From NCBI GenBank assembly GCA_006176705.1, contig QRFJ01000380.1:290501-354500 (forward strand): DNA of 64,000 bases. Reading direction: 5' to 3'. Position 1 is the stretch's first letter; each line of letters begins with the position of its first letter. This DNA comes from Cocos nucifera (Eukaryota > Streptophyta > Magnoliopsida > Arecales > Arecaceae). The position numbers and the translations under genes are program-made. A model generated the notes under the pieces. That model had not been told where the DNA came from, made no database searches, and saw nothing but the letters and a program-made list of their open reading frames with translations. Positions 36,201-49,856 of this stretch are shown piece by piece.

Positions 36201-36952
36201 TCCTCCTTATTGGGAATGATATTCCCATGTTGACATCAGTCAAGATGTGGTTGTCCAAGGAATTCTCCATGAAAGACCTAGGTGAAGCATCCTTTATTCT
36301 AGGAATTAAGGTCTATAGGGATAGACCGAATAGGATGCTAGGACTTTCACAGAAGATGTACATAGAGGAAGTACTAAAGAGGTTTAGTATGGAAAACTCT
36401 AAGAGGGGATTAATACCCTTCAGACATGGTATTCATCTTTCCAAGAAGATGTGCCCCAGCACACCTGAGGAAATAGAACGCATGAGCAAGATCCCTTATG
36501 CTTCTGCAATAGGGAGCCTCATGTATGCCATGCTATGTACACGACCTGATATAGCCCATGCTGTGAGTGTCACAAGCAGATATCAGTCAAATCCAGGTGA
36601 AGAACACTGGACTTCTGTGAAATGTATCCTTAAGTACTTGAGAAGAACTAAGGATATGATGTTGGTCTTTGGTAATGGAGAACTCCAAGTTCCAGGGATA
36701 CACAGACTCGGACTTCATGTCCGATATAGATGATCGAAAGTCGACATCTGGCAGACTGTTTGTGCTGGAAGAGTTCCAAGCAAACGGTGATACCATCTCA
36801 TCCGCGATTACCTTGAGAAAGGTTACGTTGAGGTCAAGAGAGTCAACTCCACAGATAATGTGGCAGACCCACTTACAAAGCCGTTGGGCCAACAGAAGAT
36901 CGAAGCCCACCTTGAGAAGATGGGACTTAGACTTGTAGCCAATTGGCTTTAG
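33219..36952 (+). pseudogene. B2 copia gag-pol polyprotein (disrupted, RNase H deleted)
   Basis: gag from ATG 33219. The longest open part, 33589-35367, codes gag C-terminus, zinc knuckle (residues 127-140 of that ORF), protease DSGSS (176), HHCC finger (H314, H319, C345, C348) and an intact integrase triad D375, D438, E474 with 35 residues between the last two. RT follows (35678-36733) with LYVDDILLIGND. Lesions shared with B1: TGA 33571-33573, TAG 35365-35367 and the +1 insertion near 35665. B2-only: single-base insertions in gag near 33250, 33371, 33382 and 33437, one near 36692, and two RNase H deletions (about 20 bp at 36765, about 190 bp at 36790) that remove the EAEY and CDNNGA motifs. 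Confidence 0.93.
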
Positions 36953-36966
36953 GACAAGTGGGAGAT
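36953..36966 (+). other. polypurine tract of B2
   Basis: GACAAGTGGGAGAT directly before the 3' LTR, identical to that of B1. Confidence 0.8.
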
Positions 36967-39256
36967 TGTTAGATATATGTGCCCTAGAAGCCAGAATTGG
37001 CTGACACTTGTAATACACTTCTAGGGGCAAAATTATAATTTTGACTATAATTAATAAAATGGGTTATTTTCTATCACATATGTGTATTTAGTGTCTGTGA
37101 TACATCCTTTGAGTTAATGGTAATGATAATTCATATTTTCAAGAGTTGAAAATTTAAGACATGAATAATCATTATTAACTCATAAACATGCTCCCGACCA
37201 TAGGATCATCACGAGGATGGTGATTGATCCGGAAGGTTGGTGTACGAATCGCTTCTCTTTAGTAGATGAGTCTTGAGTCTACGGTGTGGAGACACCGGAG
37301 CGAGAGTACAGGTACTCGTTAGAGAACGAGGGCACTGAGCGTGACCACCTCGAGTAGTCATTAGGGAAGTCTACCTTCTCGTCAATGACTGACTCGATGC
37401 TGCAGTAGTGTGTCTGGTTCTTTGACCTGAGATGCATCGGCAGTTCACCTTGAGGGTGTTATAGTTTGACTACACCATTACTCGGTCTCCTAGCCATATG
37501 GAACCCTGAGGTGTATGTTGGCTATAGCATGTTCATTGTAGGAACTGGATTGCATCAAGATGGAATCTATCTACCTCGGTGGTAGAGGAGCAGCCCTATG
37601 ATGATCATGAGAATCAAGTCCAGAAGCCCATGGCCATGGCAGAGTGAAATAATAGAAAGAGTTTCTATTTAGATTTTCACATTGGACTCGAATCGAATGA
37701 TTACATCATATGACAGAGACTAGGGTTTGACGAGTTCACCTTAACCCTAATCTGATCGGGGCTCAAGATAGAAGAACTTAATCACACAGGTAGCTGCACC
37801 AAGAGGTTCGCATTCAGCTCTGATGGGTTGCCACCATATACTGCTAGGTGTCACTGGTGGATTTTGGGAGCAATTAGAATGATTTAGATGATCGATCATT
37901 CTAGCTGTTCGAATCAGAAGAGTTCTGATCCATCGAAAGGAGTTTCGATGATGTCGATGATAGAGATCATGACATATCCCATTACCATACAGAACTGAAC
38001 CTAACTGGGTCACACAAACAAGGGTTTGAATCTGGTGATCATCAATTGAACTGATCTAGTTCAATTGATCTGAATGAGATTCAATTAGGTTCAAGGAAAT
38101 CGTGCTAGCACTCGATTGAACCTAACGTTCTTCTTTTACTATCATAAATAAGTTGTCCTGACTGAGCCAAAGGAGTTTGTGCTCAATCAGAGGCCTTCAT
38201 ATGGTCTGACTGGAGGTTGTCCAAGTCAGAAAAGGTTGTCTTATTTGTAAGACATTACCTGCCATTTTTGGTCACCTGCCATTTCTTGTTCTTTGACTTT
38301 GGTCAAAAGTCTACCTTTGACTGGTCAAACGTTGACCATTGACACCTTTGACTTTTGACCACATGTCATGCACCTATTGGAGAGCTGGTGGGGGCCTTGT
38401 CCCCCTGCCAGAACCTGGCAAGGAGAAGGGCGCACGCCAAGGGTGGCGTGAGCCCAAGTAGGAGGCGCCTAGGAGTCCTTGTTGGACAAGGACTCCACCT
38501 CCCTTTTGGATTCCAATTAGAGTTCTACTAAGAATCCAGTTTGACTGGTCTTAGGCACCCTCTAAGGAGGAATCCAGGGGTCTCTATTCCCAACCAATCA
38601 GATTTAGATCTGATTTCACAAAGGGTTGTGATTGGTTGAGAGGAAGAGGAGTTGGATCACAAGCTTAGGTCTATAAATAAGACCCTGCGCCCAACCCTAA
38701 TCCTAAGAATGAATTCAATTGAGAAACCCACGCCCCAAGGCTGCCTCTCCCCTCCTTCTCCACGCCATACTCTCTTCTCCCCTTGCTCTCCACGTCCAAA
38801 AGTGTTTTGGACTTAGGTTTGGTGCGATTCAGATCAAGGAAAGGCGATCAAAAGCAAGAAGGCTGCGCTGCTGCAAAAGGACGACTGCAGATCTTCAAAA
38901 GAGTTTTGAAGATCCTCCAGATCAGATCCAGATCTGATTTTTGGAGGTGTGATAGAGAAGAAGAGGATCTCCAGATCCAACTCGAGTGGATACCGGTAGA
39001 GGCCAGGCGCTTGCGTGGCTAGATCCAGAACCTTCCGCTGCAATCAGGATCATCTATAGGGTAATAGGATTACCCAAATTAGGTAAATTAAATTTGATTT
39101 AATTTATCTTATTTTATTTTATTTATTAAAATAATAAGAATCAGATCTGAAACATATCAAGATCTGATTGGGATCAAGAAAAAATTTTTTGAAATATATC
39201 TCTTGATCTGATCAGATTTGGACGAACCTGGACCAGGAAATCAGGATTTCCCTTCA
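36967..39256 (+). repeat. B2 3' LTR (2,290 bp)
   Basis: Starts TGTTAGATATATG, ends TTCCCTTCA. TATA box TATAAATA 38672-38679; W-box cluster about 38292-38360. It shares B2-specific bases with the B2 5' LTR (AGCCCATGGCCATGGCAG, GATGTCGATG), but in the 38400-38750 region is like B1 rather than like its own 5' LTR. Confidence 0.95.
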
Positions 39257-42200
39257 AGTAAATCCCATAAGTTTCAAATCTAACTCACCATAAACCAACC
39301 ATTGATCCTTAGTATTTCTTAAATATTTAAGGATGGTTTTAACCACTTTCTAGTGGTTTTCTTCTAGATCAGATTGGTATCTACTCACCACTCCTAGTGA
39401 GTATACCATATCTGATCTCGTACATGTCATGGCATACATGATAGATCCCACTACTGAAGCATATGAGACTCTACTCATATGCTTTCTCTCTTCAGGAGTT
39501 GTCAAATAATCCTTCTTAAAGAGAGAAATTTCATGGCCTATCGAAAGATATCCCTTCTTAGAATTCTCCATGCTGAATCTTTTTAGCACAGTTTCTATGT
39601 ACGTAGATTGGGATAATCCAAGCATCCTCTTAGATCTATTCCTATAGATTTTCATCCCTAGGATATAGGATGCTTCATCCAAGTCCTTCATGGAGAGCTG
39701 CCTTGCAATGCGGGGATGTCATTCCTGATTAAGAGAATATCATCAACATACAAGATAAGGAGTACCACTATTAGACCATTCTCCCACTTATAGATGCAGG
39801 GCTTTTCTTCATTCTTAACGAAGCCATATATTTTGATCACCTTATCAAAATGCATATTCCAACTTTGAGATGCTTGCTTCAATCCATAAATTGATCTCTG
39901 AAGCTTGCAAACCTTGGACTCATTTGTAGATGTGAACCCCTTAGGTTGTATCATATAAACCTCTTCGGTCAGCTCTCCATTCAGGAAAGCTATCTTCATA
40001 TCCATCTACCAAATCTCATAGTCCAGATGGGCAGCTATAGCAAGCATTATCCTAATAGATTTGAGCATTGCCATAGGAAAGAATGTCTCATCATAGTCAA
40101 TACCATAATGTTGATGATACCTCTTAGAAATCAGATGGAGTTTATAGGTCTTCACTTTTTCGTTTGTGCCTCTCATCCTTTTGAAGATCTATTTACATCC
40201 AATGGGTTTAACCTCTTTGGGTGGGTCAACCAATGTCCACACATCATTGACCTTCATGGACTCCATCTCGGATTTCATGGCCTTAAGCCATTTCTCAAAA
40301 TTAGATCTCTGCATTGCATCCATGTAGATGATTGGATCCTCATCGTTCTCATCGAGTTTGATAGGATCATTATTTCAGACCAAGAAATCATAGTATCTGT
40401 CTGGTTAAAGCCGTATTCTACTAGATCACCTAAATGGTGTAGAGATACTAGGCTCTGGATCTGATCTAATCAAATCTGGTTCAGGTTCGACAATAGGTGT
40501 CGACTTTTCTACCTGTTGAACTTCATCAAGTTCAACCTTAGAGGCAACAGTTTCTTCACCAAGGAACTCCATTTCTAAGAAGATTATCTTAAGGCAGACG
40601 AACATATTTTGTTCATTAGTATGGTAGAAAATATATCCTTTTGATTCTTTGGGGTACCCTATAAATATGCATTTGTCAGACCTTGGTCCAAGTTTTTCTA
40701 TGATTAACCATTTCACATAAGCCGGGCACCCCCAGACCCTAAGGTACGAAAGTGTTGGCTTATGCTCTATCCATATCTCATATGGAGTCTTAATTACAGA
40801 CTTACTTGAAACTCTATTTAATAGATAGCAAGCTGATTCGAGTGCATATCCCCAGAAGGATATCGGCAAGTTGGCAAAATCCATCAAAGATCAGACCATG
40901 TCCAACAAGGTTTGATTTCTCCTCTTAAATATACCATTATGCTATGGTATTTCTGGAGGAGTCCATTAGAAGAGAATCCCATTCACTCCTAGATATATAA
41001 GATACTCACTAGAAAGGTATTCCCTCCTCGGTCAGATCAAAGAGTCTTAATATTCTTTCTAGTTTATTTTTCTATTTCACTTCTAAATCGTTTGAATATT
41101 TTAAATGACTCTGACTTATGTTTCATCAGATAGACATATCCATACCTAGATAGATCATTTATGAAAGTAATGAAGTAGAGATATCCACCTCTGGCACTTG
41201 TGCTCATTGGTCCACATACATCAGTATGTACTAGACCTAAGAGCTCAGTGGCTCTCTCATCTTTTTTAGTAAAAGGTGACTTGATCATTTTTTCAAGAAG
41301 ACAAGATTCACAAGTTGAGAGTGATTCACAATCACTGACTTCAAGGATTTTATCTTGAGTTAACCTATTTATCCTATTCTTGTTGATGTGACCTAGCCTA
41401 CAATGCCATAAGTAGATATCAGATACACTATCTAATCTAGGATGCTTGCTAGTGGAATAAACTACTTTAACCAGTTGTGATAACATGTACATACCATTGT
41501 TCAAATGTCTAGAGAATATAGTAATACCATTGATAATGACATTACAAAATTCTTTCTTTATTGAAAATTCATAATTATCTTTGGCCAAAATGCCTACAGA
41601 AATAATATTCAAAAAGAAACTAGAACAAAAATGATAATTACTAAGAACAACTGTATGAGACTCAAATACAAGTTTCAAGATTTTTAATGCTAGAATTGGA
41701 ACCAGTCTTCCATCTCCAACGTTAAGGAACCTCTCATCTTGCTTGAATCTCCTACCGACCTGCAACCCCTACAATGAATTACAAATATGGTAAGGGCTAC
41801 CAGTATCCAATACCTAGTAAGTTTTATCATAAATAGAGAAATTGCAAGGAGTTATCATATAAATACCTTGCCCAGCAACAACTTGCTTCTTTCTTGGCCT
41901 GTTGGGGTCCAGTGAGGTAATGTACTGAGGATAGTTCCTCTTTCAGTTCTCCTGCTTCTTGCAGAAGAAGAATTCAGCTTGACTCTTATCAGGCTTGATT
42001 TTCTTGGTCTAGCCCTGCATAGATGTCCCAGCCTGAACTTGCACCTTATTTAATTTTTTTTCTTGTTCTTCTTCCCTTTCTTAAAGGATCAAGAACCAGA
42101 AGATGAACCTTCCACTAAGTTCATGGACTCTTTGTAGAGCTGGTGATCCTTCTCAATGTTCTAAAGCAACCCTAGTAACCCATGGTGGTTAACTTTAGGC

Positions 42201-42733
42201 TTTGTCATTCTATAATGAGTAAGGAATGGGAGATATGATTTGGGCAATGAGTTTAAAATCACATCTTTTCCTAGTTGCTCATGCAATAAAAATTCGAGCT
42301 TGGTCAAATGCTCCATCAGCTCGATCATGTACAATACATGATCAGGAACTGAAGCTCCATCCCTCATCTTAGCATTAAAGATGGCACAACTAGTCTTGTG
42401 CCTCTCAACATCATCGCATGTGCCAAAAGACTCATTCAACACTTGACGCATATCGTCTGGCTGAGCTGACTCAAATCAGTGACTGAACTCATCGCTCATG
42501 GCAGCCAACATAATGCAACGTACTGTGATTTGATTATTAAACCACTTCTGATAAGTATCTCTGACCATTCCTCGTGCATTGGATGCTAGCTCCTCAAGTG
42601 TCAGATCTATCAGTACATTCAGAATCTGTTCATACTCCAAGACAATCTTCAACTTTCAATACTAGTTACTGAAGTTGGATACTACCAGCTTATCATTGTC
42701 AAACAATGATTGGAGCGAAAGAGAAGTGGCCAT
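39257..42733 (-). pseudogene. A3 copia gag-pol polyprotein (disrupted)
   Basis: Minus strand, gag ATG at 42733 (MATSLSLQSLFDNDKL) immediately after the candidate acceptor. Order: gag (about 42733-42100), a lysine-rich and decayed zinc-knuckle region, protease (VLDTGS near 41810), HHCC finger (HCRLGH, CESC), integrase (HTDVCGP near 41215), linker, RT with LYVDDILLIRND near 39745, connection region to 39350, then RNase H cut by B2. Stops include TAA 41064-41066 after the EIEK motif and TAG 40006-40008 before MDMK, both shared with A1 and A2. About 33 bp are deleted after the YVDD motif near 39700. It is the most complete family A gag in the window. Confidence 0.9.
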
Positions 42734-42735
42734 AT

Positions 42736-43628
42736 CTGCATAAAGGAAAAATAAAATCTAATTAGTAATTATTTTATTAAACTTAAAGATTTGGATTTTT
42801 AATCAAAAGGTTCTTCTATTATTTTATTTGATTTGATAGCCTCTATCTCCAATTCGAGGAATTACCCTAATTCCTTAGTGGGTACTAAAATTCATATAGA
42901 CTGCACACATGTCCAACTTTAGTTGGTCAACCCATATACATGTAAGGATAGGTTCATAATCAATTATTTCTCTAAATAATTTTTAGTAATTTAATTTTAT
43001 CCTAGTCCCTAATCAGTAGGCTTTGGCCTCCACTGAAAAGGTCCGATTAGGTCCAACCATTTACATGACCATACTTGGTCCATCTAACCAATAAATGATT
43101 AAGTCCAACTTTGGTTGGTCAACCAAACCATCATTTAGATAGATGAAGCCAAAAAAACATATTATGAATAATAATTTCATTAGCTGATAAGCACCAGGCC
43201 TTTGGGCCTCCAATGATTATCAAACTAATAGATCCATTATCATCCACTTAATGGAAGGTTATGATCTAGTTATCACCATAACTATTTCATTTCGAGGGAC
43301 CTAATAATTTTAGAAAATTTAATTGATTTGATTTAAAGAAGATAGAGAGAATGAGCAAGCCAATTTCGATCCTCCCACTGACTTCACCAAGTCAGATAAA
43401 AAAAAGGACCTTATTCAAATCAGCATTAGGAGCATCTAAATCAGTCATACTAATTTACCTAATTGATAAAGGTGAGCCCAAATCATCAAGTGATCTAATC
43501 AAAATCTAATTCACCAGGATGGCTAGGCAAGTGAGATTAGTGGAAGGGATATGCCATTAACTCATCAAAGACTGAACCAGTGCGAGTAGCTCACAATTAA
43601 AAACCACTAGTCAGACTGCCAAACTTAC
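42736..43628 (-). other. candidate leader intron of A3 (893 bp)
   Basis: Minus strand: donor CTAAG|GTAAGT (first intron base 43628), branch-like TACTAAT (42767-42761), a T-rich tract, and acceptor TTTATGCAG| ending at 42736, two bases before gag ATG 42733. The branch A to acceptor distance is 26 nt. Same design as in family B although most of the leader sequence differs. Confidence 0.58.
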
Positions 43629-44297
43629 CTTAGACACCATTCGGTTCCTTAGTTTCAACTTGACCAACATAGTAATTTTGGGTTCGATCGTGTAGCCAGG
43701 AATCAAGTCCATCTTGGTTCTCGCTAAAGACATGGACTTGACCAACTATAACTATTATAATTGATCTAGAAAAACCTTGACATAATCTAAGACAACTATT
43801 GATTAGATTTAGTCAATTCTCTAATTAAGTTCATTCTTTAATCTAACCTTAGGTCTAATCTAATTAATGAACCTAATTCCCACTAATGCATTATGTCTTA
43901 AGATCTTCAATTCACAATCCTAGATCCTAATCAACCAATTCTTAATTCTTAATTATGTTTTGGGCTAAGGGTTGGGATTCGGCATTTTAAAAATAATTTT
44001 CATATTTGTAAAAGATTTTTGCAACATGGTTTTATCAATCAGTTGCATGTTTGATTCATAATCAATATGCATATATAACAAACATGAAAACTATTTTAAA
44101 TCTAATCTAAACATGCTCATAAAATTGAAACTATTTAAATTCTAATTAATCATAAATTATCTTAGATCAGATCTAACATATTTATGATAATAAAAATTAG
44201 ATTAATTTTTTTTAATCAGATCATAAATTCTTTTAGATCTAATCTAAAATTTTATGATCAAGATTTTAGATCCGTATGTACTAGGACAACCTCTCTA

Positions 44298-44319
44298 CTA
44301 TAAGGGGTAAACCTTATAG
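44298..44319 (-). other. leader hairpin of A3
   Basis: CTATAAGG (44298-44305) and CCTTATAG (44312-44319) form an 8-bp stem with a 6-nt loop, flanked on both sides by AGGACAAC repeats. Counterparts occur twice in A2 (52471-52488 and 52645-52662) with changed but still pairing stems. Confidence 0.65.
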
Positions 44320-44436
44320 CAGGACAACCTTACAGCACGTGCAATCTAAAATTTTATTTTTAAATTTAATCATTAGATTATAAATTAGATCTAATCTAAA
44401 AATATAATCTAATCATGTATAAATCATGTAATAAAT

Positions 44437-44456
44437 GAACCTAGGCTCTGATACCA
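44437..44456 (-). other. primer-binding site of A3
   Basis: TGGTATCAGAGCCTAGGTTC on the minus strand, two bases after the 5' LTR end; initiator-Met tRNA type. Confidence 0.92.
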
Positions 44457-44458
44457 AT

Positions 44459-46942
44459 TGTAGGAACCGATCTAGGGTTCCAGGGTTAGATTTTGAAATT
44501 TTTTCAAAATTACAGCGAAAGAGGTGAATTAATCACATTAAATCATGAACAATATAACATAAAATCCTAGATACAGGATCCTATTACATGATTAAGGTAT
44601 GCTATTAAATTAAAAAATAAAATATCAAAAGAACTGCATATTAATCACATCAATAATAGATTACTCTAGATCAGATCCAGACATGTAATAGGAAAATCAG
44701 ATCACCCTTATCTTTGAATCTCGAGTTTTTTAACTCGCTGATCCAAGCCTGAGATGGTTGCTCTATGCCGCACACGTGTTTGGCCTCTACGAGTTGTCCA
44801 CACGAGCCCTCGATTGTAGATCTGAAGTTCGGTGCTCGAAAATCAACACAGTATGCTAATATTGTGCTGATCCATCTCCAATGATCGATCTAGATCTTCT
44901 TTTTTTCAAGCTTAGACTCTCTAACTTTTTGAAGTTGAGGAAGATGATTCAGAATGCTGAGACATCTCTCAAACACTCACAAAGATGGAGGAATAGGAGT
45001 GGAAGAGAAAACCTAAAAGAAGATCCGCTTTTTCTTCTTTCTTCTCTAACCAAAGCACCTTGATTGATGCCTTTACAAAATCCCACACCCTAGGCATCTC
45101 TCTTAGATTTTTCATGCCCCAAATGACCTCTCTTAGATGTGTAATCCAAGAAAAATTAGATCTAAATTTATTTTATATAAGAAGATATAGAGAAATTCTT
45201 GACTAGGTCAAATACCTAGTCAAGGGTTATCCAAACAGGGGTAGACTTGGGGTGCCCAACTCTTGGGTGCCCTCTCCTTTATTTCTTGTGTGGACTACCA
45301 GGGAATGTCACACAAAAAGGCCTCTAAAAGCTACTAAAATTTGAGAGGAGAAACAAGGATGTGGGTGACGCAAAATAGGAAGGAGTTTTGGTTTCTCAAA
45401 ACTCTATCTCACAGAGTTTAAATCAACTCAAACTCTTCTTTTGACTTGATCACAATATGTAAATACCATATTTAAGATAAAGAGAGTAAGGGGGCATGCA
45501 TGAACATCTGGAGATAAATATTTCCATGAAATAATCCAACAAAAATGGCATGGGGGGTGTTGGGGCTATGGTGGCACTTGGAGATAGGAGTCATAGTCTC
45601 ACTAGAACTCCAAGTTTGACCTTGTCCAACTTGATCCTTGGACCAAATTAAATTAGGATTTAATTAATCCAATTAAATTAGGTCTTAGTCCAACTAATAA
45701 TGTAATTAAATTATATTTAATTCAAATTTAATTTTTTAATTAAATTAAAAATTGGGTTGATACAAGTCCTAATTGAATTAGGACTAGTTCTTCCTTACAA
45801 TTTACTCATCCAATAAACCAATTGAACTTGATCCAATCAAGCCCAAACCAAATTTATTTAAATTATATTTAATTAGACTTAATCTCAGCTCTCTAGCTTA
45901 ATTAAATTAAGTTAATTAGCAATTAAATTACTAATCAATCCTCCTGCAATACTTGCACTTGGTCAAATATTAATCATATTGAATGTTTAACCCTAGAATG
46001 ATTCTTAATCATCGATCAACCATCCGATCAGACCAGGAACTCTTATATGTGTGACCCCATAGGTCCAAATCTAAGCTGGTAGTATAGAAATAAATTTCTG
46101 TATCAATCAAAGTGATTATCTAGTAATGGTACCCGATGGTCGGATAGGTCGAATGTATAGAACAACATTCTTAGAACCCATGTGGATATAGTTTTTATAT
46201 AATTCATCCTCTTAACCAAATTGCTCGTAGGACACCTCAAAGTTTAACTGTCAACCCCGATTAGGTCATCCATATTGTATTTTAAAATATCAAATCCATC
46301 TCATGGATTATCTTGGCCAAGGTTTTTGCTATATTGAAATATAATGATGCATTCTTCTCCAACTCTTGGAGTGGTCAATCCTATCTGATCACTCACCGAC
46401 TTTACAAATACTTGACTGTGCCCAAAAACCTTCGATCACTGAATTAAAAATTTAGTTAGCCCAGTATCAAAGTATAGTGAGTTGCTTGCAAGCCACTATG
46501 ATGATCTCAGGTCTAAGGGACACTTATACCTATATCCAATTAGAGAAATTCTCGACAGTAGAATGCTCTGGAGTTGGTCACGTTCAATGACGATGTACCC
46601 ATACATCTCACTTGTATGCTATACTAGTATCTCCACACTCCTTGGTTAAGAGGATAACCAATCCATATGGCACACAATGATCTATGCTCGATAAATGCTG
46701 TCATCTTTATTATCAGTGTATCATTTGATCATGAATAGTTTAAGGACTAATCGATAAATTCTCTATTTATCGAAGCTAAATAGTCTAGAGACTTCATCAC
46801 AATAATGGAATTCATTAGAAGATGTAGACTTTATGATGAAAATACCAAAAATATATTTTATTTAATAATAAATCAATTATAATTATAAGATAGCACAACC
46901 ATCAACAGACTGATAATTAGCTTTAGGACATATTTTCCAACA
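44459..46942 (-). repeat. A3 5' LTR (2,484 bp)
   Basis: Minus strand: TGTTGGAAAATATG at 46942 to GGTTCCTACA at 44459. TATA-like TATATAAAATA near 45169-45179. An inverted repeat CTTGACTAGGT/ACCTAGTCAAG lies at 45198-45224. Flanked at its outer end by the AAAG target duplication. Confidence 0.93.
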
Positions 46943-49856
46943 AAAGCACCCTCTACCTACAATGCAATTCTTGGATAATTTGATTTGAATGCACTTTGGA
47001 ATGTGGTTTTGACTTACTATCTGAAAATGAAGTTTCCAACAAGCTATGAAGTTGGGAAGGTCAAAGGAGACCATGCACTAGCTTGGCATTGTTATAATAT
47101 TGCCTTATTGGAAGGAAGGCAAGTAGACCCATGTCCAGTGTATGGGCTTGATGCTCATGATGATCTATCTGAAGAAAGAGGAGAACCATCGATGATCTTG
47201 TGGAGATCCCTTTGAATGATCGGAATAAGGAGCACACTATGAAGATCGGCTCCAATATGAAGGGAGAAGTCAGAAGGCAACTTGTCACCTTCTTACAAAA
47301 GAATGTAGATATTTTTGCCTAGGTATCTATGGATATGCTTGGGATTGGTGCAGATGTCACGGAACATCACCTAGGAGTGGACCTTAAACATCAACTGGTG
47401 AAGTAGAAAAAAAGTAGCTTTGCACCTGAGAGGCAAAAAGCAATTATGGACGAGATCGACAAGCTCCTTAAAGTAGGATTCATTTGGAAAGTGTTCTATC
47501 CAGACTGGATCATGAATGTCATACTCGTCAAGAAGGCAAATGGCAAGTGGAGGATGTGCATAGATTTCACAAACTTGAACAATGCTTGACCCAAAAATAG
47601 CTATCTCCTATCCAGGATTGACCAACTAGTCGATGCGACTTTGGGCCATAAACTTCTTACCTTCATGGATGCCTTCTCAAGATATAACCAAATCTAGATG
47701 GCACTGGAGGATGAGAAAAAGACTACTTTTGTTACTGATCGGGGTCTTTATTATTATAGGGTCATGCTCTTTGGGCTTAAAAATGCGGGTGCAACTTATC
47801 AGCACTTGATGAATAAGATCTTTAAGGAGCAGATCGACCGCAACATGGTAGTCTATGTAGATGATATGCTAGTCAAAATTCAAACTTCACCAAACCACAT
47901 CGCTGATCTTGAAGAGATCTTTAGCACCCTCCAAAAATATAAGATGAAGCTGAACCCTACAAAATATGCTTTTGGAATAACTTCGGAGAAGTTTTTGAGA
48001 TTTAGGTGTCAAGATGTGGCATCGAAGCCAATCCAAAGAAGATTAACGCCATCCAAGAGATGACTACTACAAAAATAATAAAAGAAGTCTAGCACCTCAC
48101 AGGCAAGTTAACGACCCTAAATCACTTTGTTTTGAGGTCAGCGGAGCATTGCATGCCCTTCTTTCAAGTACTCAAATAGCCTAAGAATTTCAACTGGACT
48201 CTTGAGTGCTAGCAAGCTTTCGAAGAATTGAAGAACTATCTCAGCTCTCCTCCACTCCTAGCCAAGCTTGAACCTAGAGAAGAGCTGTTCTTATATCTTG
48301 TTGTGTCTTTAGCAACTATTAGAGCCATCTTGGTTAGAGAATAAACCGAAGCTTAGAAGCCGATATATTATATAAGCAGAGTCTTGAGGGATGCAAAAAT
48401 TAGGTACATCAAATTAGAAAAACTAACTTATGCCTTATTGATTGCAGCTAGAAATCTCCGACCTTACTTTCAAGGATACACAATTACTCTTCTCACTGAT
48501 CAACCCATTAAAGCAATCCTACATTGGTATGATATCTCAGGAAGATTAGCAAAGTGGGCGATCGAGTTAACTATGTTTGACGTTCATTGTCAACCCCGAC
48601 CGACCATTAAAGCTCAAATACTGGCAATTTTATAGTGGAGTGCACTATTCCAGATGAGACCAAACTTGAACATCAAGAGGTTTGTACTCCTGGCTCCCTT
48701 GAAGAGAAAGACAACCTCCTAGAAGACTTCTAGGAATTATATGTGGATGGATCATCCAATGCCTCTAGGGCAGGCTTGGGCTTGATTCTCATCAATCTAG
48801 AAATAGTTGTAGTAGAGTATGCACTACGCTTCAGCTTTCCCACCATGAACAACAGAGTAGAGTATGAAGCCTTGTATGTAGGATTAAAAATAGCCAAAAA
48901 ACTAGAAGTAGAACATCTGAAGGTTTACAGTGACTCTCAATTGGCTATAGGGCAGGTCAGTAACAATTATGAAGCTAGGGAGGAAAACATGAGAAAGTAA
49001 TTAGAAAGAGTAAAAAGCTTGATCTTGACCTTTAATAGCTTTGATATTCAGCAGATCTTCAGGGAAAAAAAATACTAGAGCCGACCTCCTTTCCAAGTTA
49101 GCCACTTTAGCCCCGAATGAACTCCTAAGAGAAGTCCTCTTTGAAGTCCTGTAGCAACCAAGTTTGAAAGAGCCCCTAGCAATAATGCAAGTCGACCATG
49201 AGCTCAGCTGGATCGATCCATTGATCTCTTATCTCAAAGATGGAGTTCTTCCCAAAGATCACAAAAAAGCTCGAAAGTTAAGAAATCAAGCTTCTCGCTA
49301 TATTTTATATGAAAATAAGTTATACAAGAGGTCATACTCATTATCACTCCTCAAGTGTCTCCGATCTTCAGAAGCTGACTATGCCTTGAGAAAAGTTCAC
49401 AAGAAAATTTATGAAAATCATCTAGGGGTGAGATCTCTATCACACAAGTTACTCCATCAGGGGTATTATTGGCCAATAATGCACCAAGATGTAGTGGATT
49501 ATGTGAGAAAATGTGACAGATGTTAGAGAAATACAAACATTCAAAGATAGCTGGCTTCATAGCTCACACCACTGGGAGCCTTTTGGCCATTTGCACAATG
49601 AAGGATGGATATATTTGGACCTTTTTCCATGGTATTTGGGTAGCGAAAGTTCCTACTGGTGGTAGTAGATTATTCTACTAAATGGGTTGAGGTTGAACCT
49701 CTAGCAAAGATTACTAAGACCAAAGCACAGGACTTCGTCTGGAAGTCAATTATTTATAGGTTTGGTTTACTCCGAACACTAATCACTGATAATGGGCATC
49801 AGTTTGCAGGTACAAAGTTTGCTAAATTTTGCAAAGATCTGAATATATCTAACCAC
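46943..49856 (+). pseudogene. G1 gypsy pol: RT, RNase H, second RNase H, integrase N-part
   Basis: Continues from 26207. APSTYNAILG (about 46948) is the pre-RT motif. RT: FMDAFSRYNQI (about 47665) and VVYVDDMLVK (about 47850). First RNase H: LTDQPIKAILH, GRLAKWAIEL (about 48490-48570). Second RNase H: LYVDGSSNASRAGLGLIL, RVEYEAL, VYSDSQL (48738-48940). Integrase zinc region HHxGVRSLSHKLLHQGYYWP with CDRC (about 49420-49520), then the core (VVDYSTKWVEVEP, LITDNGHQF). RT before integrase marks Ty3/gypsy; the extra RNase H marks the Tat lineage. There are many stops and frame changes. Cut at 49856 by A2; the integrase end and 3' LTR are not in the window. Confidence 0.9.

Larger units (their letters stand above)
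29052..39256 (+). mobile_element. B2: near-complete copia retrotransposon, 10.2 kb
   Basis: 5' LTR 29052-31338, PBS, leader with stem-loop and candidate intron, gag-pol, purine tract, 3' LTR 36967-39256. It is nested in the RNase H region of A3 and highly similar to B1 throughout. Flanks AATAA and AGTAA are not a convincing target duplication, and A3 sequence is missing at the site. RNase H carries two deletions, so it is non-autonomous. Confidence 0.95.
26208..46942 (-). mobile_element. A3: copia retrotransposon on minus strand, interrupted by B2
   Basis: 5' LTR 44459-46942, PBS 44437-44456, leader, gag-pol 42733 down to 39257 and on at 29003-28705, 3' LTR 26208-28704. It is inserted between protease and RT of gypsy G1 with a short target duplication. 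Excluding B2 it is about 10.5 kb. The LTRs have diverged visibly from each other, so it is older than B1 and B2. Confidence 0.92.

Noticed and set aside
11118..39256. B1 and B2 as a segmental duplication of one locus
   Set aside because: Their flanks differ completely (D LTR versus A3 RNase H), and each LTR pair has its own diagnostic bases.
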